From positions 62,001 through 126,000 of the forward strand of contig JBBPII010000015.1 in the NCBI GenBank assembly GCA_038040385.1: a stretch of DNA of 64,000 nt, in the 5' to 3' direction. Shown in pieces: positions 24,875 through 33,682 of this stretch. This stretch comes from Gilichinskyi gelida. GTDB lineage: Bacteria > Acidobacteriota > Thermoanaerobaculia > Gp7-AA8. How positions within the stretch are numbered: the stretch's first letter is position 1; each line of letters opens with the position of its first letter. The position numbers and the translations under genes are program-made. The notes under the pieces are model-generated. The model did not search any database. It was not told the origin of the DNA and saw nothing but the letters and a program-made list of their open reading frames with translations.

Positions 24875-27011
24875 CCGTGACCGCGTCGCGCCCGGCAGCG
24901 CCTTCGGCGACGATGACGTGTTTGCCGGGCGCCAGCGGCCACTCGCGCGAGACCGGCCTGCCGTCCACAGTCCACCTGGCGCTCGCATTCGCCCGCAGGC
25001 GGAGGGACTGAAACTCCCGGCGCAGCGTCGGGTCGATGAGGTAGGTAGCGTCGTTCGCGGGGTTGGTGATGCGGAGAGCGTTGGCCGTTGGCGGTTGACC
25101 GTTGACCGTTGACCGTTGACCACCTGCCCACTCGCGATACTCCGCCGGCCACGCGATGTACCCCTCGTGGTGCCACGCGCAGAACTCCACCGCCGCGTCG
25201 CGCGAGAGCCACTCGTTGTCGACGGTCGGGCAGGACGTCGACGGCCGCGCGCCGGACAGCGCGCAGACCGGCTGCCGCTCGAGGTCGGGGGGGCGGTCGA
25301 CGATCGACGCGTCCCGCGCGCGGTTCGCGGCGAGCATCACGGCGTGGAAGATCGGGCCGGCACCGGTGACGCCGGTCGAGTCACGCAACTCGACGCGGTC
25401 GAAGTTGCCGACCCACACCCCGACGGTGACCGCGCGCGTGTACCCGACCGTCCAGTTGTCGCGATAGGCCTGCGACGTGCCGGTCTTCACCGCCACGGGA
25501 CAGTCGAAATCGAGACTGCCGCCGCTGCCGAAAATGTATTCGCGAGCGGCGGGGTCGGAGAGGATGTCGGTGATCCAGAAAGCGGTGCGGGGCGAAACGA
25601 TCCCGTCGCCGCCGCGGGCGAAGATCGCGTACGCCTTCACCAACTGCTCCAGCGTCACCTCGGCGTCGCCGAGGGTGAGGCCGAGGCCGTAGTAGTCGGC
25701 GGTGCGTTGGAGGTCGCGGAAGCCGGCACCGCGCAGGAGGCGCAGCAGCGACGGCGCGCCGATCTTCGACAGCAGCGCCACCGCCGGCACGTTCTCCGAT
25801 CCGGCGAGGGCGAGGCGCGCGCGCAGCGGACCGCGATACGTCCCGTCATAGTTTCGTGGCGTGTAGACCACGCCCTCCTCGGCCGTCGGGAAGTGCTGCG
25901 GGACATCGGCGAGCACCGTCGCCGGCGTGAATCCCTGCTCGAAGGCCAGGGCGTAGGTGAACGGCTTGAGCGCCGATCCCGGCTGGCGGAGGGTGGTGAC
26001 GCCGTCGATGGCGCCGCCGAACTCATCGCCGAAGTAGTCGCCCGAGCCCTCGTACGCGAGAAACTCGCCGGTCCGGTTATCCAGCACCACCACGGCCACG
26101 CTGTGCGCGCCGTGCGCGAGGAGGTTTGCGCGCTCGGCGGCGATGATGCCCGTCACGGCGCGCTGGAGGCCGGCGTCGAGCGAGGTCACGATGCGCGCAT
26201 GTGGGACGGGTTCTCCAACCCGTCCGAGGACGCGCTGGACGAAGTGCGGCGCGAGCATCGGCGGCGGCGTGCGGGAGAACGTCAATCGCTCCTCGCGCGC
26301 CTCGCGCGGCGCGTTCATGCGGGCGAGGATGGCGCGCTGCCGCGCCAGCGCGCGCCGCGGCGCCGACGGCCGCTGCGGCAACGCCGCCAGCCACGCCGCC
26401 TGCGCGACGGTCAGCTCCTCCGGCGCGCAGCCGAAGTAGCGGCGGCTGGCGCGCACGATGCCGGTGGTCTGCTCGCCATACGGCGCGAGGTTGACGTACA
26501 GCGCGAGAATCTCGCGCTTGTTGTAGCGATGCTCGAGCCGCAGCGCGACCACCGCCTCGCGCACTTTCTGCGCGAACGTGCGCGGCGGATTGCCGAGCAT
26601 CATCTTCGCCACCTGCTGGGTGATCGTCGAGCCACCTTCGACGACGCGCAGCCGCCGCACGTCGTGCACCACTGCCCGCGCCACGGCGATCGGATCGACG
26701 CCCGGATGCGTCTCGAACCGCCGGTCCTCGGCCGCGATCGTCGCCCGAGCCACGTTCTCCGGCACCTCCGCGATCCACTCGCGCCGCGTTCCGTTCGCCG
26801 CCAGCGGCTCGTAGAGCACGACGCCGTGGCGGTCGGTGATGATCGGCGAGGTGTCGCGCGGGACGTCCGGGAGCGGCCCCAGGCGGACCCAGAGGCCCAA
26901 CGACGAGGCGCCGAGGACGGCGCCTAGCCAGCCGGCGAGACGCCGGCGTTCCGGGCGCCGGAGCGCCGCCGTCCCGGCGGCTGGAACGGCGGCGTCCCGC
27001 CGCCGTGTCAC
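24861..27011 (-). CDS. pbpC: Penicillin-binding protein 1C (glycosyltransferase/transpeptidase)
   Basis: A 716-residue bifunctional cell-wall enzyme. The start is a GTG that overlaps the stop of the alpha-2-macroglobulin gene (GTGA). One membrane helix lies near residues 24-40. The glycosyltransferase-51 domain shows AAEDRRFETHPGVDPIAVAR and EGGSTITQQVAKMMLG; the transpeptidase has QPGSALKPFTY (active serine), a SEN motif in AGSENVPAV and KTGTS. The PBP1C-specific C-terminal domain follows. Two short repeats are in frame within the gene (26201-26225, encoding part of VGEPVPHA; 25081-25121, encoding QRSTVNGQPPTAN). It pairs with the macroglobulin gene, a known association in which the two may act in cell-wall repair and defence. 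Confidence 0.93.
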   Translation of the reverse strand: MTRRRDAAVPAAGTAALRRPERRRLAGWLGAVLGASSLGLWVRLGPLPDVPRDTSPIITDRHGVVLYEPLAANGTRREWIAEVPENVARATIAAEDRRFETHPGVDPIAVARAVVHDVRRLRVVEGGSTITQQVAKMMLGNPPRTFAQKVREAVVALRLEHRYNKREILALYVNLAPYGEQTTGIVRASRRYFGCAPEELTVAQAAWLAALPQRPSAPRRALARQRAILARMNAPREAREERLTFSRTPPPMLAPHFVQRVLGRVGEPVPHARIVTSLDAGLQRAVTGIIAAERANLLAHGAHSVAVVVLDNRTGEFLAYEGSGDYFGDEFGGAIDGVTTLRQPGSALKPFTYALAFEQGFTPATVLADVPQHFPTAEEGVVYTPRNYDGTYRGPLRARLALAGSENVPAVALLSKIGAPSLLRLLRGAGFRDLQRTADYYGLGLTLGDAEVTLEQLVKAYAIFARGGDGIVSPRTAFWITDILSDPAAREYIFGSGGSLDFDCPVAVKTGTSQAYRDNWTVGYTRAVTVGVWVGNFDRVELRDSTGVTGAGPIFHAVMLAANRARDASIVDRPPDLERQPVCALSGARPSTSCPTVDNEWLSRDAAVEFCAWHHEGYIAWPAEYREWAGGQRSTVNGQPPTANALRITNPANDATYLIDPTLRREFQSLRLRANASARWTVDGRPVSREWPLAPGKHVIVAEGAAGRDAVTVTVR
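25081..25121. repeat. Tandem 7-mer repeat inside pbpC
   Basis: Four perfect copies of gttgacc at 25094-25121, preceded by related units from 25081. Read in frame on the minus strand they encode QRSTVNGQPPTAN between two parts of the C-terminal region. Same type as the other 7-mer arrays in the window. Confidence 0.85.
26201..26225. repeat. GTGGGACGGGTT-type hairpin inside pbpC
   Basis: GTGGGACGGGTT-ctcc-AACCCGTCC lies in frame in pbpC (GEPVPHAR). The same stem occurs intergenically at 51880-51906, where it is a perfect 12-bp stem. Confidence 0.75.
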
Positions 27012-30000
27012 GGCTGCACCTCCACCACCACCGTCCCCGTCCGCCCGAACACCTCCGGCGCGTACATCTCCTCCGCGCTCGCCGGCGCGGTGATGAACGT
27101 CCCGGCCGTCGTCGCCCGCACCATGTAGGTGAACTCGTGCGCACCCTCGCTGAGCCGCGTGGCGAAGAGGTTGACGCGGTCGTCGTGGCGCTCCACGTGA
27201 TCGAATCCGCCGTGGCGCCACCACGACATCCAGTCGCCGCCGCCGTCCTCCTTCGTCTGCGCCTCGGCCAGGTCGCTCGCGGTGGTGGCGAACCACGACT
27301 CCACCGGCTCCGTCCCCGCGGGAATCGGATCGGTGACCGCGACGAAACGCCGTTCCTTGGTGTTGCGGATGCGCAGCGTGACCTTGATCAGATCGCCGGC
27401 CTTGAACGTCTTCTGCGAGTACTTCCGCTCGACGTGGAAGCCCTGGTCGAGCGGATCGTGCATCAGACCGGCGGGCACGTAGCGCAGCCGCATGAGATAG
27501 AACAGAGTTCCCGTTCCCTGCCGCTCAAAGGAGACGGCACCAGACTTCAGTTCTCGCATCGGCACGTCGTGATTCTTGGCCTCCGTGCTACGGCCGCGGA
27601 ACTCATCGCGCGTCAGCGTCTCGCTGCCGAGGGTGACGACGGCCGCGAAGTCCGGCGTCTCCTTCTCGTACTTGCGGTAGTAGTCGACGAGCGACTCCAT
27701 GGCCCAGACGTTCTCCTGCGTGTTGCCCCAGCGCCCCTTCTTCCGCACCTGCATCAGCCAGCGGACGATCTGCTTCGCGAGCTGCTCCTCGCCGGTGTCG
27801 CGCACCAGCGTGCCGAGGGTAATGGCCGTCGTGCGGACGTTCGAGCTCCAGCAGTACAGCAGATACGGATCGGTGAGCTCCTCCACATGCGCGCTGCCCC
27901 CCTCGGGGAGGATGGCGTTGTTGATGCGGCGCGCGAGGTCGTCGGGGCGCTGTCCCTTTTCGCCTTTCGCCGTCATCGCGTCGAGCAGATAGGCGATGCC
28001 GAACACCGGCATGCGGTCGACGAACGAGTAGAGGCGGTTGATGTGGCTGTCCTCGTTGCGGCCGCCCTCGGTCAGCACCTTGACGGCGAACGCCTGCCAC
28101 GCGGTGTACGCCGGCCAGAACGCCTCGTTGGTCGGGCGCTTCTCCTTCATCTGCAGGTCGAGGTAGTCGTAGGCGCGCTTCATGACGTCGTCGCTGACGT
28201 CGTAGCCGAGCTTCTTGCCGCGCTGCATGACGTGCAGCACGTTCGCGGTGAGATACGGCGACACGCTCCAGCAGTCGCCCGGCCAGAAGGCGAAGCCGCC
28301 GGCGCCGCACTGGAACTTGTACAGCTCGTAGATCGTGCGCTGCGCGGTAACGCGAGCGCCCTTCGTGTCGATGCCCGGAAGGGCGAAGGCCTCGCCGAGG
28401 TCGGAGGCGAGCATGAGGGCCATGGCGGCGGACGAGCGCTGCTCCGCGCAGCCGTACGGATATTCGATGAGGTACTGCGCGCCGCCGGCGAGGCCGACCA
28501 TCGCCGTCGAGGCCAGCTCGATGTGTAGACCGCCGGCGGTTGGGGCGACGTCCTTGGGGATCTCGAGCGTTTCCTTGGCGGTCGGTTTCGCCTCGCCGTA
28601 CGCGGCGACGGTCTCGGCGGGGGTTAGCACGCGGACCGGGAGCACGTCCTCGAACGCGTCGCTCTCGCCGTTGAGGGTGACGCTCATCTGGATGCGCGCC
28701 GTGCCGACCGCTTTGGCGACGGCGGCGAAGCGCGCTTCGGGCGATTCGCCCGGCGCGACCTCGACGGTGCAGCGTGTCATCCCGAGCCGCGAAGACGGCG
28801 AGGGATCCCCCGCTTCGAGGGGAGGGGACCCCTCGCTGCGCTCGGGGTGACACCCGGGTCCGAACTCCACGATCGCCGGATCTAGCGACTTGATGGTCAC
28901 CATCGCCGTCCCCGCCTTCTTCAACTGGCTGTGCACGACGCCTCCGAACAGCGCCTTGTCGCCGAGGGCCAGAAAGCGCGGCCAGGTCGGCGTGAGCAGC
29001 ACCGGCTTGTTGATGCGGATCTCGTTCTGTCCCCAGCCGAAGCGCGAGGCCTTGTCGCCGGCGACGGCCATGATGCGATACGTCGTCAGCGACTCGGGCA
29101 GCGTGACTTCGGTGCGCGCGCGCCCCTTCGAATCGGTGACCACCGACCCGAGCCAGAACGCCAGCACGCGGAAGTCCTTGCGGATCATCCCCGGTCCAGC
29201 GTCGCGGCCGCCGCCGCCGCCGTCGTCCGCGCCCTTTGGCGTCAGCACGCGGCGGCTGACGATCTTCTCGCGCGAGTCCTCGTTCACCACCTGCAGCGCC
29301 TTGTGCAGATAGATCGACTGCAGCACGTCCGGCGTCTGGTAAGCGGTCAGCGACAGCACGCCGTAGTCGACTGCCCACAGCGTGACCTCGGACTGCGTCG
29401 GCTTGCCGGCAGCGTCCTTCACGTTGACTTCGATGCGCGCCTTCGTCGCCGGGCGGAACTCTTCCTTGTTGGCCTTGACGTCGACCTTCAGCCGCTTCGT
29501 CGCGTCTTCGACCGTCAGCTCGGTGTATCCGAGGCGGAACGACGGCTTGCCGGGATCGGACTCGTCCTCGATGCCTTCCTTCGTGCGCCCTTTCAGCAAC
29601 AGCACCGAGACGTAGACGTTCGGGATGTCTTTCTCGGTGATCGGCACGGTGACCGTGGTCTGCGTCGAGGTGAGCTCGAACGTTCTCCACGTCCGCACGC
29701 CTTCGCGCTCGGTGGTGAGCAACGCGGTGGCGCGCTCCCACGGCGACTTGACCATGATGCGCGCCGTCTCGCCGGGCCGCAGGGTCTTCTTCTCCGGCTC
29801 GAGATCGATGCGATTGTGGTCGTAGCGCTCCCAAGCGGTGTAGCCGGAACCGATGGCGTAGAACGACGTCCGCGTGGTGGTCGACCGCCCCTCGGCGTCC
29901 TTCGCCGTGGCGATCAGGTTGTAGAAGCCGCCGTTCTCCAGCGGGACGTGCAGCGGCGCGGGCTGCGCCTGCGTGGTGACCGTCCAGTGGCCCGCGGGGA

Positions 30001-32767
30001 TTTCCTTTCGCTCCGTTTCCCAAGCATAGAAGCCGTGGCCCTCGGCCTTCCGCACGCTGTTCCACTGGATGCGGACGAGATTGACGTCGACGGTGACGCC
30101 GGCCGTCGCCGTGCCGTCGAGCGCTGCGGCGATGACGGTGGTGTCGATGCCCTTCGCCGCTTCGCCGAAGTACGGCATGCGGTGCAGGCCGATGTACCAC
30201 GGCGCCGGATCGACGCGGAACGAGGCGCGGTTGGCGATGTGCTGGCGGGAGACGTCGGTGACGTCGCCTTCGAGCTGGTACGCCCACGGCGAGCCGGCCG
30301 CGAGTTCGGTGTCGAGCTTCAGCTTCAGCTCGCCCTTCGCGTCGAGCTTCTGCTCTTTGGTCTGGATGGTCGTCTTCACGCGGCGGGTCTCGTAGTCGCC
30401 GAGGAAATGCCACTGGTCTTCGGGGAAGCGGTCGGAGATCTTCGACGGCACGCCGTACAGAGGCGACTTGGAGTAGGTCCACTTCACCGGCCGCGACGAC
30501 ATCGGCGCGCCGAAGAGGTAGCGCCCGGTGATCGTACCGGCGAGGTTGGTACCGGCGAGCGAAGTGGGCGCGGTCAGCGTCACGTCGACGCGGAACTCAG
30601 GCCGGCGGTAGGCGGCGACGAGGAACTCGCCGTTGGCCTGCAGGCGCTCGCCCTTCACGCGCGCGGTGATGACGTAGTTGCCGAGGTTCGCCTCGGCGGG
30701 GACGCGCCACACCCATTCGGCGCTGCTCCAGTCGTTGAGAGTGACTGTGCGCTTGTCGACTTCCTTCGAGTGCGAGTCGGTCGTCACCACGTCGACGGCA
30801 GTCGCGGCGCGCAGGAGCTGCATGCCGGCCGGCGTGTCGGAGCGTAGGATGACCTTGGCGTGCACGTCCTCGCCCGGCTTGTAGACGCCGCGGTCGGTGA
30901 AGATCGTGCCGCGCAGCGTCGGCAGCGCTTCGTCGAGGTTGACTTCCACGCCGAAGTCCCACGGCGAGATGCCGTCGTGCCAGTCGCTGACGACGTACGC
31001 GGCGTCGCCGTCTTTCTCGGCGGTGACGATGAAGTGGATGCCTTCCAGTGCCTCCCAGGTCCCCTCGCAGTCCTCCTCCCCGCAATCCGCCGCCTTCTTG
31101 CGATCGACGCGCAGGTCGGTGTTCGGCGCGACGGCCAGGCCTTTGTCGTCGGTGACGCCGCTCCGGAAGACTTTGTTGTCGGGGGTCCGGATGGAGACCT
31201 TCGCGCCGGCGACCGGTTTGGCGTCGTCGAGGCGGGTGACGAAGACCAGCGTGTTCTGCGGGCTGTCCTTGACGGAGATGCCGAGGTTCGTCACCTGCAC
31301 CACGGTGGCGGTGACGTCCTCGTTGTAGCGCGCGGCGCGCGGGATGGTCTCACCAGGCTTCACCGCGGCCCAGACGATGCCGGTGTTGTTCGGCGAGAGG
31401 ACGGACTTGAGGTTGAGGCCGTACGACTGGATCTTGTCGGCGACCGGCGCGAGCTTGCGGTCGGCCGGCTGCGTCGGGGGAGTCTTGTTGAAGTTCTGTT
31501 TCTGCAGATCGAGGATGGTCGGCATCACCTCGTCGAGGCCGAGGGGCTCGAGCCACTGCTGCACGCTGCGGAAGTTCCGGGCGTGGAACGGCAGCAGCGG
31601 TCCGCCGCTCGACTCCCACACGCCGTGGCCGCCGCCGAAGCTGGTGAAGGCCGATTTGTGCCAGTACTCGACGACTTCCATCCAGGTGTAGCCGAGCTTC
31701 TGGCCGTCCTCCGCTTCAAGGGTCGAAGCGACGCGTACGGCGTACGTGTGCGCCGGCTTGAGCGAGTAGCCCAGTTCGTCGAGGCTGTAGGAGCGCGCGT
31801 GCATGTTCCAGTCGGGCACTTCGCGCTTGACGGTCGGCTCGACCGGGACTTCGTGCGCCGGATCGGTGACGTCGACGACGCTGACCGCCTTCTTCACTTT
31901 GTTGTAGTCGACGCCGCCGTACGCGCGGAATTCGATCGGGTTGTAGCTGTCCGGATCGCACTTCTCGACGCAGGCGATCCGCTCCACGAAGAACGCCGGC
32001 TCCAGCTCGATGGTGTAGCTCTGCGCGCGTCCGGTGCGCACCGATGAGGCCTTGGCCAGCTTTTCATCGATGAAGACCTGCAGGTGCGTCTCCGGCGGGA
32101 CACCCGGCTTGGTCTCCACCACCAGGAACTGCGACTCGGGGAGCGGCGGCATCTTCTTGCGGTCCCAGTCGGCGGTGAAGAACGACATCACCGGCGCGCC
32201 GTCGCTCTCCGCCGCCGCCTTCACCTTCGCAACCTTGGCCTCGAAGGCGGGGAGGTCGGTCTTGGGCACCGAAGGCATCTTGAATTCATGCTTCGCGGTG
32301 CGGAGCTGCAGATGCGGCGCGAGCGTCTCTTTCTCCACCGGCTGGTTGAAGTAGAGCCCGATCACCACCGCGCCGTTGGGCTTGCGATACCAGTACGTCT
32401 GCTGCAACTGGATCACAGGGGTGGTGAACGAAAACTTGTACGGGCGGTCGAGGTTCGGAGCATCGACGGTGACGTCGAACTTCGTGGCGTATGGCAACTG
32501 CTGCTCGGGGGTGAAGATCAACGTGGTCGTGCCCGACCAGCGGAACGTCCCCTTCACGCTCGGCGAGATGCGGAACCAGGGGATGGTGAGGTCCTTCGGG
32601 ATCTTGCCGACCGCCACCATCGGCGCACTGAACACCACTCGGATCTCGTTCGCCTCGGCGATCGAGGCGAGCTCCCCGACCGGCCCCGCCTTGACGACGG
32701 TGACTTTCTTGTTTTGGGCAAACGCAGCACTGGCGACGAGGAGGAGCACGACCGCAAAACGCTTCAT
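27008..32767 (-). CDS. Alpha-2-macroglobulin family protein with thioester motif
   Basis: A 1919-residue exported protein from ATG 32767 with signal peptide MKRFAVVLLLVASAAFAQ. No lipobox cysteine follows, so it is probably periplasmic, not a lipoprotein. It has the serial MG domains, a bait-like region (YGVLSLTAYQTPDVLQSIYL nearby) and the thioester PYGCAEQ (bases 28437-28458, about residue 1440) within the helical TED domain. Bacterial macroglobulins trap proteases through the thioester and, with PBP1C, are thought to protect cell-wall breaches. A family A palindrome is inserted in frame at about residues 1305-1331 (see 28774-28853). The gene overlaps pbpC by four bases. Confidence 0.93.
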   Translation of the reverse strand: MKRFAVVLLLVASAAFAQNKKVTVVKAGPVGELASIAEANEIRVVFSAPMVAVGKIPKDLTIPWFRISPSVKGTFRWSGTTTLIFTPEQQLPYATKFDVTVDAPNLDRPYKFSFTTPVIQLQQTYWYRKPNGAVVIGLYFNQPVEKETLAPHLQLRTAKHEFKMPSVPKTDLPAFEAKVAKVKAAAESDGAPVMSFFTADWDRKKMPPLPESQFLVVETKPGVPPETHLQVFIDEKLAKASSVRTGRAQSYTIELEPAFFVERIACVEKCDPDSYNPIEFRAYGGVDYNKVKKAVSVVDVTDPAHEVPVEPTVKREVPDWNMHARSYSLDELGYSLKPAHTYAVRVASTLEAEDGQKLGYTWMEVVEYWHKSAFTSFGGGHGVWESSGGPLLPFHARNFRSVQQWLEPLGLDEVMPTILDLQKQNFNKTPPTQPADRKLAPVADKIQSYGLNLKSVLSPNNTGIVWAAVKPGETIPRAARYNEDVTATVVQVTNLGISVKDSPQNTLVFVTRLDDAKPVAGAKVSIRTPDNKVFRSGVTDDKGLAVAPNTDLRVDRKKAADCGEEDCEGTWEALEGIHFIVTAEKDGDAAYVVSDWHDGISPWDFGVEVNLDEALPTLRGTIFTDRGVYKPGEDVHAKVILRSDTPAGMQLLRAATAVDVVTTDSHSKEVDKRTVTLNDWSSAEWVWRVPAEANLGNYVITARVKGERLQANGEFLVAAYRRPEFRVDVTLTAPTSLAGTNLAGTITGRYLFGAPMSSRPVKWTYSKSPLYGVPSKISDRFPEDQWHFLGDYETRRVKTTIQTKEQKLDAKGELKLKLDTELAAGSPWAYQLEGDVTDVSRQHIANRASFRVDPAPWYIGLHRMPYFGEAAKGIDTTVIAAALDGTATAGVTVDVNLVRIQWNSVRKAEGHGFYAWETERKEIPAGHWTVTTQAQPAPLHVPLENGGFYNLIATAKDAEGRSTTTRTSFYAIGSGYTAWERYDHNRIDLEPEKKTLRPGETARIMVKSPWERATALLTTEREGVRTWRTFELTSTQTTVTVPITEKDIPNVYVSVLLLKGRTKEGIEDESDPGKPSFRLGYTELTVEDATKRLKVDVKANKEEFRPATKARIEVNVKDAAGKPTQSEVTLWAVDYGVLSLTAYQTPDVLQSIYLHKALQVVNEDSREKIVSRRVLTPKGADDGGGGGRDAGPGMIRKDFRVLAFWLGSVVTDSKGRARTEVTLPESLTTYRIMAVAGDKASRFGWGQNEIRINKPVLLTPTWPRFLALGDKALFGGVVHSQLKKAGTAMVTIKSLDPAIVEFGPGCHPERSEGSPPLEAGDPSPSSRLGMTRCTVEVAPGESPEARFAAVAKAVGTARIQMSVTLNGESDAFEDVLPVRVLTPAETVAAYGEAKPTAKETLEIPKDVAPTAGGLHIELASTAMVGLAGGAQYLIEYPYGCAEQRSSAAMALMLASDLGEAFALPGIDTKGARVTAQRTIYELYKFQCGAGGFAFWPGDCWSVSPYLTANVLHVMQRGKKLGYDVSDDVMKRAYDYLDLQMKEKRPTNEAFWPAYTAWQAFAVKVLTEGGRNEDSHINRLYSFVDRMPVFGIAYLLDAMTAKGEKGQRPDDLARRINNAILPEGGSAHVEELTDPYLLYCWSSNVRTTAITLGTLVRDTGEEQLAKQIVRWLMQVRKKGRWGNTQENVWAMESLVDYYRKYEKETPDFAAVVTLGSETLTRDEFRGRSTEAKNHDVPMRELKSGAVSFERQGTGTLFYLMRLRYVPAGLMHDPLDQGFHVERKYSQKTFKAGDLIKVTLRIRNTKERRFVAVTDPIPAGTEPVESWFATTASDLAEAQTKEDGGGDWMSWWRHGGFDHVERHDDRVNLFATRLSEGAHEFTYMVRATTAGTFITAPASAEEMYAPEVFGRTGTVVVEVQP
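28774..28853. repeat. Family A palindrome inserted in frame in the macroglobulin gene
   Basis: An 80-base inverted repeat with ends GTGTCATCCCGAG and CTCGGGGTGACAC. On the coding strand it is translated as CHPERSEGSPPLEAGD, then PSPSSRLGMTR, joined without interruption to MG-domain sequence on both sides. It lies 300-400 bases before the thioester codons, where normal family members would have a short loop. Confidence 0.9.
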
Positions 32768-32822
32768 GGGGCGCAGTTTAACGATGGATTGTGGCGCCGG
32801 TGTGGCGTAAATTCTGCGCAAT

Positions 32823-33212
32823 TTGGTCGACATCCCAATCGGCGCCTCCGCCTCGGAAACGGTCGTCGTCACCCGCGAGCTGACGGTCGCCCACTTCGCC
32901 GCACACATGCCGGAGGTTTACGGCACGCCGCTCATGATCTATCTGATGGAGTTCGCCTCCGCACGCGCGGTCGCGCCGTTCCTTCCGCCCGGCTGGGTCT
33001 CGGTCGGCACCGAGGTGAACGTGAAGCATCTCGCCGCCACGCCGGTCGGATTCACCGTGACAGCGACGGCGACGGTGACCGCCGTGTCCGGACGGCTGGT
33101 GTCCTTCGCCGTGCAGGCGCACGACGGCGTGGAGCTGATCGGAGAAGGGACGCACGTGCGGGCTTTAGTGGAGAGCGTCCGCTTCAACGCCCGCGTCGCA
33201 TCGAAGCGGTAG
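32823..33212 (+). CDS. FlK-like hotdog-fold thioesterase
   Basis: A 129-residue protein with the layout of fluoroacetyl-CoA thioesterase-like hotdog proteins: HMPEVYGTPLMIYLMEFASA carries the family T and E, and VGTEVNVKHLAATPVG carries the H. The strand VTATATVTAVSGRLVSFAVQ completes the sheet. Most members act on small acyl-CoA or are uncharacterised. The start is TTG at 32823; the frame has an in-frame stop at 32808, so no ATG or GTG is available. The gene is divergent from the macroglobulin gene and ends just before a family B repeat. Confidence 0.72.
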   Translation: MVDIPIGASASETVVVTRELTVAHFAAHMPEVYGTPLMIYLMEFASARAVAPFLPPGWVSVGTEVNVKHLAATPVGFTVTATATVTAVSGRLVSFAVQAHDGVELIGEGTHVRALVESVRFNARVASKR

Positions 33213-33218
33213 CCCCCT

Positions 33219-33266
33219 CCCCTCTCCCGCTTGCGGGAGAGGGTGGCGCGAAGCGCCGGGTGAGGG
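33219..33266. repeat. Family B repeat, left copy of a perfect 48-bp direct repeat
   Basis: This 48-base unit (CCCCTCTCCCGC ... GGGTGAGGG) is identical to the one at 33683-33730, in the same orientation. It contains the hairpin CTCTCCCGC-tt-GCGGGAGAG and a second stem GGCGC-gaa-GCGCC. The two copies bracket the DUF559 gene. Confidence 0.95.
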
Positions 33267-33281
33267 CCGAGGTATCCTCGG
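33267..33281. repeat. 15-bp palindrome upstream of the DUF559 gene
   Basis: CCGAGGTATCCTCGG ends five bases before the ATG. Its twin CCGAGGTAGCCTCGG at 58918-58932 ends four bases before the ATG of the GIY-YIG gene, matching at 14 of 15 positions. It could be a -10-like element (TATCCT/TAGCCT), a translational hairpin or a nuclease site. Confidence 0.8.
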
Positions 33282-33286
33282 CCACC

Positions 33287-33673
33287 ATGGCCAAGGAGCA
33301 TGCTCGCGAAATGCGAAAGGCGCCGACGGCGTACGAACAGCGCCTCTGGAGTTGGCTAAGGGATCGCCGCTTCGGCGAATGCAAGTTCAGGCGTCAGCAC
33401 CCTCTCGGGCCTTACATCCTCGATTTCTATTGCGTAGAACTCAAGCTGGCGATCGAAGTCGACGGCAAGCAACATGACGGCGTCTGGACGATCGACTACG
33501 AGGATGTGCGAACGAAGTATCTGAGTCGCCGGGGCATCGACATGCTGCGCATTCCCAACGAACTGTTGACGGCTGACGCACCGATGGTGGCGGAGCAGAT
33601 CAGATACGCAATAGCCACGGCCCTCACCCGGCCTTCGGCCACCCTCTCCCGCTCCGCGGGAGAGGGGCGCTGA
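33287..33673 (+). CDS. DUF559 / Vsr-like endonuclease in a family B element
   Basis: A 128-residue protein of the DUF559 family, a restriction-endonuclease fold related to very-short-patch repair (Vsr) enzymes. The start is MAKEHAREMRKAPTAYEQRL; the core is KFRRQHPLGPYILDFYCVEL with KLAIEVDGKQHD, giving the D...ExDGxxH pattern (D in LDFY, E in IEVDG). The last 17 residues, ALTRPSATLSRSAGEGR, are encoded by an inverted copy of the family B repeat. It is enclosed by two identical 48-bp repeats, so gene and repeats look like one mobile unit of about 512 bp. A role in moving or copying the repeats is inferred. Confidence 0.88.
   Translation: MAKEHAREMRKAPTAYEQRLWSWLRDRRFGECKFRRQHPLGPYILDFYCVELKLAIEVDGKQHDGVWTIDYEDVRTKYLSRRGIDMLRIPNELLTADAPMVAEQIRYAIATALTRPSATLSRSAGEGR
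33620..33667. repeat. Family B repeat, inverted copy forming the nuclease C-terminus
   Basis: Reads CCCTCACCCGGCC ... CTCTCCCGCTCCGCGGGAGA, the reverse of the flanking copies with some changes. It encodes the end of the DUF559 protein and lies 15 bases before the right-hand direct repeat. Confidence 0.85.
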
Positions 33674-33682
33674 TTGATTGCT

